Source of the DNA: Triglochin maritima
Lineage: Eukaryota; Streptophyta; Magnoliopsida; Alismatales; Juncaginaceae
Reading direction: 5' to 3'
DNA: 64,000 nt
NCBI GenBank assembly: GCA_963682175.1
Contig: OY821771.1
Location: 34,244,201-34,308,200, forward strand
Position numbers and translations under genes: made by a program. Each line of letters starts with the position of its first letter. The stretch's first letter is position 1. Shown in pieces: positions 45,160-56,115 of the stretch. Under the pieces are notes generated by a model. It was given only the letters and a program-made list of their open reading frames with translations, was not told the origin of the DNA and did no database searches.

Positions 45160-45665
45160 TTAACGGTTAACATTGTTATACCAACAACGGTGTGGGACCG
45201 TGACTGGTTGCATCATGGCAGTCGGAATTGTTGAAAAAAATAGTGCCAACAGGAGCAATGTCGCAAAAACCACCTTAGAATTGGAAGCCATTGTTAGTAT
45301 TGTGTTTTTTTTTTGTTTTTTAATGATCCAGAATTTTCTGATCTTCACTTGGGATAAGGAGATTGCGGATCTAAATTGGGGATGACGCAACACTGATTTC
45401 ACCAAAACGCAACACCATGGAACCACTATCTTGACCGGTTGAACCACACTAGGGCTGAGCAAAAACTAGGTCGGTTCGGGTTCGGTCCGGAAAATTTTGA
45501 AAATTCGGTTTCGGACCGATCTGGTTTTTTTTTTTTTTAATTTTTAAGGTTAAAAACCGATCCTGAACCGAACCGGACCTGTCTGGTCCGGATCGAATGC
45601 CATTGTTAGTACTGTGATCGTAGTTGTGTCTGAATCATGAATGGAAAGCTATATCTAGAGCAAGG
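45160..45665 (-). pseudogene. Paralogue of the secreted-peptide gene, broken by an insertion
   Basis: Exon 1 reads MASNSKVVFATLLLLALFFS (ATG at 45291) and ends VPHRCWYNNVNR-stop at 45160. A one-base gain before the donor position shifts the frame relative to the intact copy, and no exon 2 is seen. Its 5' leader and TATA region (45598-45665, matching 44395-44455) have been pushed away by a ~290-bp insertion just upstream of the ATG. Confidence 0.7.
45306..45597 (-). mobile_element. Poly(A)-tailed insertion with 18-bp target duplication
   Basis: The insert begins (plus strand) with a T-rich run (TTTTTTTTTTGTTTTTT), the reverse of a poly(A) tail. It is bracketed by GCCATTGTTAGTATTGTG (45288-45305) and GCCATTGTTAGTACTGTG (45598-45615). 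A tail plus an 18-bp duplication is the mark of target-primed reverse transcription (LINE machinery). Part of the cargo (45449 on: TAGGGCTGAGCAAAAAC, then CGGTTCGGGTTCGGTCCGG-type strings) looks like an hAT-type MITE end, so the copied transcript may have been chimeric. Confidence 0.75.
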
Positions 45666-45669
45666 CTTC

Positions 45670-46680
45670 ATTGCGTGTTTGTACCATATCCCTAGACATC
45701 CAACTTTCCAAGCCATTTTAAGCTGACGTGACCGATGGCCCGTCAATACACATCCGTGTTATCTATTAACCTGAAGAAACAACAAATTTTATACGTGATA
45801 GATATGCTATGTTTTCCTAACAAATAAAATATGCACCTTAGACTACTATTTTTGCTTGAAAGTTACCAAAATGTTTTTATTTCAATATGAAAAAATATCT
45901 ATATGAAATAGAGTGATTGACATTTTGCAAGTTAAACCCGTTGTGGTTGCGTGTAGGAATCCAACCAGTTGAACTTCGAAACTATAATTGTAATTATCTT
46001 GACTTGTCGCATATTTTAGCCAGTCTTTTTTGTAATTTTCTGGAGCTACATTGATGACAACAATAAGTTCCCCATAAAAATGTTTTATGTAATATAATTG
46101 TTCAAGCTTTCTTAGAAAGTATTATTTATAAAATGATGTTTTATAACTAAGCTCCTAGGCTGACGTTATTTAAGGTATCTCTTCGCACCATCCTCAATTT
46201 CTAAAGTTACACAAAATTTTATGAACACCAATCCATATAAGTCAATACGAAAGGTATCCTTAAGACGTGGGTTAGCGTATATAGTTAGCCTCGTAGAGTA
46301 GTGATTTCGGTTGAGAAAAAACATTTCAAGTTGTTGGAAGCTCGTCATAAGCTAATAAACAAGTCGTCCACTAAAGCCTCTAACAACTTATTAGGAATAT
46401 TCAAGATATGATAAAATATCAAATGTATAGTCATTACATGATCTTTCACTTGCATTTTCATGGTACTCAATAAGTTGACATTATAGCAATTTTGTCCTAT
46501 AATTTCATGGTCCAATAAAGCTTCCAGGTCGACACTGGCCTTATAAATGGTAAATTGAAGATTTTGGAGTTGATTATATGATATATATGTAATTGAATCT
46601 ATTTCATTTATATATATTTAAGGAATTAAGGTTAAAATGTGTACAAAGGAACAATTTAGTGTCACAGTGCAGTTTAAAGG
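45670..46680. other. No gene recognised
   Basis: AT-rich intergenic sequence with only short chance frames. Confidence 0.5.
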
Positions 46681-46690
46681 TTTTTAAATT

Positions 46691-47827
46691 GGGTTATTTG
46701 CTTGGATGCCACCAAGAAACAACTAAATTGGCTTTATGCCACCTGGTTTTGACTATTTGGCCTAATGCCATAGAAAAATCAAACTATTTATCCTCATGCC
46801 ATAAGAAAACAAAATATTTACTTTTATGTCATTCCGTCGGTAAACCGTTAACTTTTCTGTTAACGTCTGTTAAGTATATTAATATTTAATGGAAATTTTG
46901 CAGATTCACCCTGAACAAACCAAAAATTCATAAAATTCATTATATGTGTTGTAAAAATTACCAAAAATTATTCAAAATTATGGAATTTTTGCAGATTCAC
47001 CCTGAATAAACCAAAAAATCATTATATGTGTTGTAAAAATTACCAAAAGTTATTCAAAACTTTATCTACAGTCTCTCATCTTTATCTTTCAACTTTCGTT
47101 TTTTTTTGTCTCTCACTAAACTTAATGGCTCGATTACTAAACCAATGAAATTCGATAAAATAATTTCTAAAAAATTATCTTATTTGGAAAAATAATTTCT
47201 AAAAAATTCATTTGTCTAATAAAAATTCATTTTTTATATAAAATGTGTTTTTCCAAAAATATTTTTTTTGTATAAAAAATCTTTTATCAATTATCAGAAT
47301 CTTGTACTAAAATATTAAAAATCATGAATCTGAAATAAGATAATTTTTAGGAATTATTTTATCGAATTTCATTAGTTTAGTAATCGAGTCATTAAGTTTA
47401 GTGAGAGACAAAAAAGAAACGAAAGTTGAAAGATAAAGATGAGATAGTGTAGATAAAGTTTTGAATAATTTTTGGTAATTTTTACAACACATATAATGAT
47501 TTTTTGGTTTATTCAGGGTGAATCTGTAAAAATTCCATAATTTTGAATAATTTTTGGTAATTTTTACAACACATATAATGAATTTTATGAATTTTTGGTT
47601 TGTTCAGGGTGAATCTGCAAAATTTCCATTAAATATTAATATACTTAACGGACGTTAACAGAAAAGTTAACGGTTTACCGACGGAATGGCATAAAAGTAA
47701 ATATTTTGTTTTCTTATGGCATGAGGATAAATAGTTTGATTTTTCTATGACATTTGGCTAAATAGTCAAAACCATGTGGCATAAAGCCAATTTAGTTGTT
47801 TCTTGGTGACACCCAAGCAAATACCTC
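46691..47827. mobile_element. Foldback Mutator-type MITE with ~530-bp arms and 10-bp TSD
   Basis: Arms of about 46691-47215 and 47320-47827 are near-perfect reverse complements, starting GGGTTATTTGCTTGGATGCC and ending with the reverse of GAGGTATTTGCTTGGGTGTC. A 10-bp duplication TTTTTAAATT is present on both sides (46681-46690, 47828-47837). Long inverted repeats with a 9-10-bp duplication fit a non-autonomous Mutator-like element. Each arm also contains an internal direct repeat (GCAGATTCACCCTGAA...AAACC, twice). It has no coding region. A transcript across it would fold into a long hairpin able to feed small-RNA production. Confidence 0.92.
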
Positions 47828-47837
47828 TTTTTAAATT

Positions 47838-48246
47838 ACTATGAAATATGAAATGGTACTTTTGATATTTCAATTAATGTAGAGGTTGTTAATGAACTTA
47901 CCTAACTTAATTTAGAAAAGTCATGCATTTCTATAAACAAAGTTGGTCAACACAACATTCCTGTCTTCTTCTCAAAAAAGAAACAACATTAACCCTTGCT
48001 TAACAATAACATAACTAGCAGTCACGATTCATTTTATGCATAACCTCTAGTTACTTGTGTAGAATGATATAAACTCAACTCAAAAGGTGTCATTTAATCG
48101 GCATATTCTACTTTTTATACTTAAACAAATGCAAACCTACTTGGCGGCGGATCTGTTACTTGAGAAATTTCAGATGCAATGTAGTCACATGAAAAATAGT
48201 TTATTCTAACTTAAGTTTGATTGGAAATTCTATAAAACAATGCGTT
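47838..48246. other. No gene recognised
   Basis: AT-rich sequence without supported features. Confidence 0.5.
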
Positions 48247-48480
48247 AGCGTGTAAATTTACATTTCAAATTGGACTCATGTGTTTCATGATGTAGGGTGG
48301 CGAATCCAAGAATAAAACCTAGGGCGGGCTAATGTACTAGCTTCATGGCATGGTACAAGTTCTTTTTAAAACAAATACCATCCGCAACAATCTCAAAGTA
48401 GAGTTGCCGTATAAAATCTTTGCACCATGCAATTATTCATTTATGTAAACATGTCATTTCGTTTGCCCCATGCAATTATT
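48247..48480. repeat. Dispersed repeat shared with 38625-38905
   Basis: Same ordered blocks as the copy at 38.6 kb, with a ~35-bp block (TTATTTCAACC...) missing here. Confidence 0.75.
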
Positions 48481-48545
48481 CATTTATGTAAATATGGCAT
48501 TTCGTTGGAGGTAAAGAAATCACTTCATGTTGTTGTTGCTGCGTA

Positions 48546-48900
48546 CATGGAGCTGTAAATGGGTCATGTTGGTATGATTGAAGTACTCCAACCGACATGT
48601 TTTGGTTGGTTAAATCTGATTCATAAATTTTTAAACAACATCCAACCCATAACTTCCGATTCAAAAGAGGTTAGGCTGGATTAAACAAATTGAGTGTTTT
48701 GTGAAGTAGATTGGTTAAACGGATCAACAAACATATTGATATTTTCTACCAAGGATAATAAGCATACAAAGTCTTATACAAACATATTAAATTCTCAACA
48801 AGAAATTCATCACATAAACACATCAAGTTGTAAACATATCAAGTTATAAACAAAATGCAAGTTCATAGATCTTCCATCAAAATAAAAATAAAAAACTTAA
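48546..48900. repeat. Flanking repeat (left) related to 53228-53600
   Basis: AACCGACATG, TTAAACAAATTGAGTGTTTTGTGAAGT, GGATCAACAAAC and GTCTTATA words occur here and, in the same order, at 53228-53450, on the other side of the tandem duplication. The AGCTGTAAATGGG(T) word resembles the start of an hAT-type repeat. Confidence 0.6.
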
Positions 48901-48989
48901 ATAAGTATAAAATCTATCTATAAATTATTATGTGTGTTAGCGTGTTGGTGGGTTATGAAATTGTGATGAAAAATTGAGAAGCTAAAAAA

Positions 48990-51262
48990 ATTATTAAGTC
49001 AAAGGGATTTTTTGTTAATGTGACATTGAAGTTATTAAAATATAGATATACGAGGAAGATGAATTTTATATTCCGCTATATATGTAATTGTAGAAGTGAA
49101 ACTTTAATGAAAAATTGAGAACAGACAATAATTTATATGTTAAAGGGCTTTTGTGTAAATGACATTAGAGTATAAAAAAAGAAATATGAGGAAACGACCT
49201 TTCTATTATACTATAGATTTTATATTATGCTATATATGTAATTGTAGAAGTGAAATTTAAATGAAACATTGAGAACCTGTAATAATTAATATGTTACAGG
49301 GCTTTTGTGTAAATGAAACTTATGAAAGTAGAGGGTTTTAAAAAAGGAAAAATGCGGAAGATGCCCTTTCTATTATACTATAATCTAGTATTGGCCCCGT
49401 GCCTTGCATGGGCTATTTTTGGAAAACATGTAGAATAAATATGAATATATAAAAATTTACAATTTACTGACGCCGAAAGAAGAAAACACTATATATATAA
49501 AATCCTAAGGTAGTATGAATATCTCTTATATGAGAATAACTTAAATAAACATTTTAGACATAAAATAAAAATTATTTATAAATGTAACATAAAATTTGGA
49601 ATGTTCAACCATTCTTTGTAACACACACTATAACTGCAATAGCACAATGTTGTATTGACAATAAAAGTAAATAGATGATGCATTTTACAATAATAACAAT
49701 ATTGTCATTGAAGGACAACTTGAAGTATGCTTTTGATTCATCAAAAGAAGAAGAAGAAAAAACTTTTGTAACCTTTCGTGGAATAGACAAAAGTAATAGA
49801 AACGGAGAAACTAAAGTATATAAAATGCCAATTGGAAAAATAATAAAATTAAACTACTCCCAAATAAAAATATCTACATATTACAGTGAATCTTTTTTCA
49901 AAAATACATTAGTAATATAAGAACATTTAAAATATATGCGAAAATATGGTTATTACATTACAAAAAATTTACATATTCTTCTGCTCAACTAATGAATGTT
50001 GTAGAAAAATATCTACCTCAATATAAGCTAAAAGATACCATAAAGGCCACAAGTGAAATAAAATTCAATAAAAATTGGATAAGAAATAATATCGAATATT
50101 GTAGACAATTAGCTACCTCAATATAAGCGAAAAGATGAGATAAACACCACAAGTGAAATAAAATTCAATAAAAATTGGATAAGAAAATAATATCTGAGAT
50201 TCACAAAACAAAATTTATCTAAATTTTTAAGAAAAAATTACAACTTAACATTGTAGAGAATTCTTTGCAAAAAGCAAAAGACAGATTTATAAAATTTTCG
50301 AAATATCAAGATGCAGTAAAACGAATAGACAAAAAAAGACATTTTAGACATATTTTTGGAAGAGTCCGAAAAATTGGTATATTACCAATAGTAAAGATGT
50401 GGAATACAGGTTAAAAAATGTAAATATGTAAATTTTAGGATTTTGGTGAAAAACTAGACTAAGGAACCAATACGTAGGGGGTTTTATGTTAATATGCCAT
50501 TGAAAGGTTGGAGGTAAAGAAATCCCTTCATTTGTTGTGTACATGGAGCTGTAAATAAAATGAAGAAACAAAATTATATACCATGTGTTTTGAAAATATA
50601 ATAAAAATAAAGTATTACAAAACACAAATTTCTAGATATTTCCAGCGAATCATTTTTCTTAAGCCAAAAAATGAATGAGGGTGTTGATGGAAAAACCAAA
50701 GAATGTAAATTAATCTATCAAGGTTGTTAATAAAAAAATGATAAAAAATAATTATCATATAGGTGTTGAAAAATTGTAAGGACTATAGAAATTGCATTAA
50801 CAAAAAACAATTAACGCAAGGGGGAGTCCTTTCACACAATGAAGATTTGTAATACGTAAATTAAAAGTAGTATTTTTTGGTGAAAATTTGAAGAGCTTGA
50901 AAAACCATTTAAGGGGGTTTTATGTGAATAAGTCATTAAAAGGTTAAAATGATTTTTTTGTTAATGTGACGTTGAAGTTATTAAAATATAGAAATACAAG
51001 AAAGATGAAATTTATATTACGCTTTATATGTAATTGTAGAAGTGAAACTTAAATGAAAATTTGAGAATCTACAATAATTGATATGTTAAAGGGCTTTTGT
51101 GTAAATGACATTAGAGTTTTTTAAAAAATAAATAGGAGGAAAATACCCTTTCTATTATAGTATAGATTTTTATATCATGCTATATATGTAATTGTAGAAG
51201 TGAAATTGAAATGAAACATTAAGAACATATAATAATTAAGATGTTAGAGGGCTTTAAAAAAC
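48990..51262. repeat. 2.27-kb tandem duplication, copy 1
   Basis: Anchors shared with copy 2 keep a constant offset: 48999 and 51265; 49393 and 51658; 50841 and 53101 (offset 2260-2266). The inside includes ~160-bp satellite-like units (CTATATATGTAATTGTAGAAGTGAAA; about 49075, 49225, 51020, 51180). It also includes TATTGGCCCCGTGCCTTGCA after TCTATTATACTATA, a string reminiscent of Helitron 5' regions in plants. It is AT-rich with no gene; the frame at 49675-49920 is present in both copies but has no known domain. Confidence 0.85.
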
Positions 51263-53225
51263 AGGTCAAAGAGATTTTATGTTAATGTGACATTGAAGTT
51301 ATTAAAATATAGATATACGAGGAAAATGAATTTTATATTCCGCTATATATGTAATTGTAGAAGTGAAACTTAAATGAAAATTTGAGATCCGACAATAATT
51401 GATATGTTAAAGGGCTTTTGTGTAATTGACATTGGAGTTTTTTCTTAAAAAAAGAAATATGAGGAAGATGACCTTTCTATTATACTTCAGATTTATATTA
51501 TGCTATATATGTAATTGTAGAAGTGAAATTTAAATGAAACATTGAGAACCTATAATAATTAATATGTTACATGGCTTTCGTGTAAATGAAACTAGAGGGT
51601 TTTAAAAAAAAGAAATATGAGGAAGATGCACTTTCTATTATACCGTAAACTAATATTGGCCCCATGCCTTGCACAGGCTATTATTGGAAAACATGTAGAA
51701 TAAATATGAATATATAAAAAATTACAATTTACTAAAGCCCACAGAAGATAACACTATATAAAATCGTAGTATGGATGTCTCTTATATGAAAATAACTTAA
51801 ATAAGCTTTTTAGACATAAAATAAAAATTATTTATGAATGTAACATAAAATTTGTAATGTTCAACCATTGTTTGTAACCTACACTAGAACTGCAATTGCG
51901 CAATGTTATATTGACAATAAAAGTAAATAGATGATGCATTTTACAATAATAACAATATTGTTATTGTAGGACAACTTGAAGTATGCTTTTGATTCCTCAA
52001 AAGAAAAGAAAAAACAAATAACTTTTGTAACTTTCCATGGAATAGACAAAAGTAAAAGAAACAGAGAAACTAAATTATATAAAATGCCAATTAGAAAAAT
52101 AATAAAATTAAACTTATCCCAAATAAAAATATCTAGATATTCCAGTGAATCTTTTTTCGAAAATACATTAGCAATATAAGAACATTTAAAATATATACGA
52201 AAATATGATTATAACATTACAAAAAATTACATATTTTTCTGCTCCACTAATGAATGTTGCAGAAAATTATCTACCTCAGTATAATCGAAAAGATATGATA
52301 AACGCCACAACTGAAATAAAATTCAATAAAAAATGAACGATAGATAATATTAAATCTTGTAGAAAATTATCTACTTCAATATAAGCGAAAAGATGAGATG
52401 AACACCACAAGTGAAATAAAATTCAATAAAAATTGGATAAGAAAATAATATCTGAGATTTTCGAAACAAAATATATCTAAAATGATAATAATTTAGAACT
52501 TAACTTTATAGAGAGTTCTTTGCAAAAAGCAAAAGAGAAATTTATTGAATTTTAGAACGATCAAGATGCAGTGAAATGAATAAAATAAAATGGCATTTTA
52601 GACATATTTTTGGAAGTCTGAAAAATTGGTATATGACCAATAGTAAAGATGTGGAATACATGTAGAAAAATATGTAAATTTTAGGATTTTGTTGAAAGTT
52701 AGACCAAGAAACCAATACGTAGGGCGTTTTATGTAAATATTCCATTGCAAGGTTAGAGGTAAAGAAATCCCTTCTCGGCCCGTTACCCAGTTTTAACATG
52801 GAGATGGAGCTGTAAATAAAATGGAGAAACTAAATTATGTACCATGTGTTTTGAAAATATAATAAAAATAAACTATTCCAAAATAAAAAAAATTCTAGAT
52901 AATTCCAATGAATCATTTTTCTTAAGACAAAAATTTAATGAGGGTGTCTATGGAAAAAAACCAAAGAATGTAAATTAATCTATCAAGGTTGTTAATCAAT
53001 AAAATGATAAAAAAAAATCTCAAATAAGTGTTGAAAAATAATGACTATAAAAATGCATTAAACAAAAAATATTAAGGCAAGGGGAGTCCCTTCACACAAT
53101 GAAGATTCGTAATACGTAAATTAGAAGTAGTAATTTTTGGTGAAAATTAAAGAGCTTGAAAAAACAATTTAATGGGCTTTTATGTGAATGTGTCATTAAA
53201 AGGTTAAAGGTACAAAAATTCCTTC
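51263..53225. repeat. 2.27-kb tandem duplication, copy 2
   Basis: Diverged second copy of the block. It carries two ~160-bp units (about 51345 and 51495), GGCCCCATGCCTTGCACAGG at 51658, and the same chance frame at 51976-52179 that aligns with 49720-49920 over about 60 codons (YAFDSSKE, FRGIDKS/FHGIDKS, KMPI.KIIKLN). Confidence 0.85.
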
Positions 53226-53227
53226 AT

Positions 53228-53690
53228 TCCAACTGATGCCAACCGTAACCAACCCCGCCTGGGTAAGTTAAACAGATTCGTAAATTTCTAACCAAGACCG
53301 CCCTGTGATTCGGGGGTTAAACGGACATAGGTCGGGTTAAACAAGTTCGATGTTTTGTGAAGTTGATTTGTTAAATGGGTCAACAAACTAATTTAAATTT
53401 CTATTAAACACAATAAACATACTGAGTCTTATATAAAAATTCAATTTCTTAAACAAGAATTCACCGTATAAATGTATTTAGCCATAAAATTTCAAAAAAA
53501 TAAATATAAATAAATCTTAAATTTATCTATAAAAAATTATTTGGGTTAACCGAGTTAGTGGACTATAAATATAAACAAGAATTCACCGAGTTATCGGTTA
53601 AATGAGATTAGCAATACTGGTGTGTTGAAAATATTGATTATTTTAGGTATTTAGTGGCTCGAGTTAGATTAAATTAGCGTGTAAACATTT
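53228..53690. repeat. Flanking repeat (right) related to 48546-48900
   Basis: It matches the left flank in order and orientation, suggesting the duplicated block was inserted into, or duplicated together with, this repeat. Confidence 0.55.
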
Positions 53691-53692
53691 AT

Positions 53693-55345
53693 TGTAACGT
53701 CCTCGAACAGCGGAAAATTTAAAACATACAACGGAGGACATTACCAAAGATAGATACCAAGTGCACCAACATATATATCAAATATATAGATCTGAGTTTA
53801 CAAAAATGAGTGATTACATCAAAAGCTACAAGATACAATATACACATGTAATCACAACCTCAAACGAGGGGAAAACAGGATCTGATCCCAGAAGCTCTCC
53901 TCCGCAGGCACCACCCTCTACTGCTGCTCACGGCCTGAAAGCATACATAAAATGCCTGAGTTTCCATAAGGAAACACAGTATGCCAAACCCTAACACATA
54001 TATGAACAAAATGAAATATGCAATGAATAATGAATAGCACAATCAGACATGATCGAGTCTCAAAGGTCCTCTCACCCCAACCCACCAACACTCGTGCACA
54101 CACGACACCGCCGGTACAAACACGGTCACACAACCGGGTCTCAAGAATCCTCTCACCCCAACCCACAACACTCGTACACACACGGCACCGCTGGTACAAA
54201 CACGACCGCACAACCGGGTCTCAAGGGTCCTCTCACCCCAACCCACAACACTCGTGCACGCACGGCACCGCCGGTACAAACACGGCCACACAACTAGGTC
54301 TCAAGGGTCCTCTCACCCCAACCCACAACACTCGTGTACACATAGCACCGCCGGTACAAACACGACCACACAACCGGGTCTCAAGGGTCTTCTCACCCAA
54401 CCCACAACACTCGTGCACACACGGCATCGCCGGTACAAACACGGCCACACAACCGGGTCTCAAGGGTCCTCTTACCCCAACCCACAACACTCGTACTGCT
54501 ATCGGGCGACAGTCTGTGCCGTTGCCCAAAAGGCCGGAGCGACGAGCCGCTTTCAAGCGTACAAGCACACCACTATCGGGCGACAGTCCGTGCCGTTGCC
54601 CCCTTGGGGCCGGAGAGACGAGGCGTCGTTAAGTGTACTCATAAAATCACGAATCCACCAAAAACGGCAGAAACGGTCGAACGAAAACTGTTTAACGGTC
54701 GACCGATCCTCACCTAGAGAACTGACACAACCGAAAAACTCGTCAATCGGTCGAACGACAAAGGGGGCACGGTCGACCGAAAAGCACCAGTAAGAAAACA
54801 TTTTTCGCAAACCAAACTCCAACGGTCGAACGACCCAAGACTTCCGGTCGACCGAAAACCACCAGTAGGACTCACCAACAGTCCACACTACACGGTCGAC
54901 CGAAACAACACTAGTTGTTGACCGAAATCCACGAGTGCAAAAACCTCCAACAAGTCGATCTACATGGTCGAACGAAACAACACTTCCGGTCGACCGGACA
55001 TTAAGTTAACTTGAGTCGTCGGTCGAACGAGTCAAACAGGCAGTCGACCGTTTAGATGGTCAACGCCCTAACCGACATACAACAGTACTTTCGGTCGACC
55101 GACAAAGGGGACCCAGTCGACCGAAAAGCACCAGAGCATTCATCCCTCGCTCGAAATTGCACACCCGGTCGATCACCCCAAGGGTATCGTTCGACCGGTG
55201 CGAGGATATCACCTAAAATACACTATAACCGGTCGACCGAACCTAGAACACCAGTCGACCGATTTTAGTGCAGAAATCGCTGTGCAGGTCCGACGAGCCA
55301 AAACGGCCTACCGTCGACCACTCCCACCCTCACACTAATAATAGG
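53693..55345 (-). mobile_element. Gypsy-type LTR, family G2 (truncated at its start)
   Basis: The minus-strand LTR end ...CGAGGACGTTACA lies at 53693. It is related to family G (shared AAATTT.CGCTGTT..GG.(A/C)GTTACA ending and the conserved hairpin at 53958-53977) but differs in most of its length. It contains an 80-bp tandem array, a duplicated CTATCGGGCGACAGTC word (54499 and 54571) and a dense CGGTCGACCG cluster (54670-55320). Toward 55345 it runs into gag sequence, so its start is missing. Confidence 0.75.
54058..54495. repeat. 80-bp tandem repeat, ~5.5 copies, inside LTR
   Basis: Units start with TCTCAAGGGTCCTCTCACCC at 54058, 54139, 54219, 54299, 54379 and 54458, and contain ACACTCGTGCACACACGGCA and CGCCGGTACAAACACGGCC. 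The 80-bp period is not a multiple of three. The long frames across it (for example 54030-54632) are repeat artefacts. Confidence 0.95.
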
Positions 55346-55379
55346 TGAGCGTAAAAGCAAGTTTGACATACCTTAAGGC

Positions 55380-56021
55380 TTGAAAAAGCCTTGGAAGAAA
55401 CAACAGCGACGCTTCCTCGCAACCCCTTCCTCAGTCCCTTCACAAACTTCCTCGCCCGCTGCTCCGGGGTCACACAATCTCGGGGCAGTAACGCTCCAAG
55501 GAGTTGAACATGCTGATGTAGCTCAACAGAGTCATCTCCCTCTGCTCCAGCGACATGAAATCTTCCCTCTTCCGATCCCTGACGTACTGGGGAAAATACT
55601 TCTCATGAAACACGTCCAGAAACTCCTCACAGCTGACGTCCTCACGGTCCTCAAACAAAACCGTGGACGTAGACCTCCACCAGTTGGCCGCCTCGCCATC
55701 AAACATATAGGTGGTCAGATCCACCCTCCTCTCAGGTGCAACTCTAATCGCTCGAAAGATCTTCTCCATCCTGAAGATCCAGTCCTCTGCTACCTTTGGA
55801 GCACTCCTGCCATCAAAACTCGGCGGGTGCTGACGCATAAACCGATCATGCTCAGCGCCCACCCCGCCTTGCACATTCTGAGCTGTTTGACGCTCCAGAA
55901 ACTCGCCCAACCTGTCCCAGTTGGCGCCCTCAAAGGCGTCGCTGGGATCACGATCACGTGGGGAACTTTGCACGCGTCTAGAAGCCATCTGACAGAAGAA
56001 ATAATCACAAACTTCAGCCAT
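55380..56021 (-). pseudogene. Ty3/gypsy gag, truncated and frameshifted
   Basis: It starts MAEVCDYFFCQMASRRVQSS (an internal ATG at MASRR may be the real start). It contains the Retrotrans_gag pattern HPPSFDGRSAPKVAEDWIFR, YMFDGEAANWWRS, EEFLDVFHEKYFPQYVRDRK and FMSLEQREMTLLSYISMFNS. A frameshift near 55475 moves the continuation (RARKFVKGLRKGLRGSVAVV, SSKAFSSL) to another frame. The gene ends abruptly near 55350 at a foreign LTR. The protein would form the virus-like particle core; protease, RT and integrase are absent. Confidence 0.9.
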
Positions 56022-56100
56022 GAATGCATGCTAAAAGATAAAATGCATGCGTCCTATTACTATAAGGGTGATTTCATTGGGAACCGCATAGGAATCGACC

Positions 56101-56112
56101 GCTCTGATACCA
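56101..56112 (-). other. Primer-binding site (tRNA-iMet) of the gypsy element
   Basis: On the minus strand TGGTATCAGAGC follows the LTR end ...GGGATGTTACA after ATT. It confirms that 56116-58153 is a 5' LTR in minus orientation. Confidence 0.93.
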
Positions 56113-56115
56113 AAT

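Noticed and set aside
49675..49920. 81-aa frame present in both tandem copies as a conserved gene
   Set aside because: Its similarity follows the surrounding non-coding similarity, it lacks a domain, and its composition is that of AT-rich repeat sequence.
54030..54793. 200- and 179-aa frames on both strands as genes
   Set aside because: They lie on an 80-bp tandem array inside an LTR, with parallel open frames on both strands.
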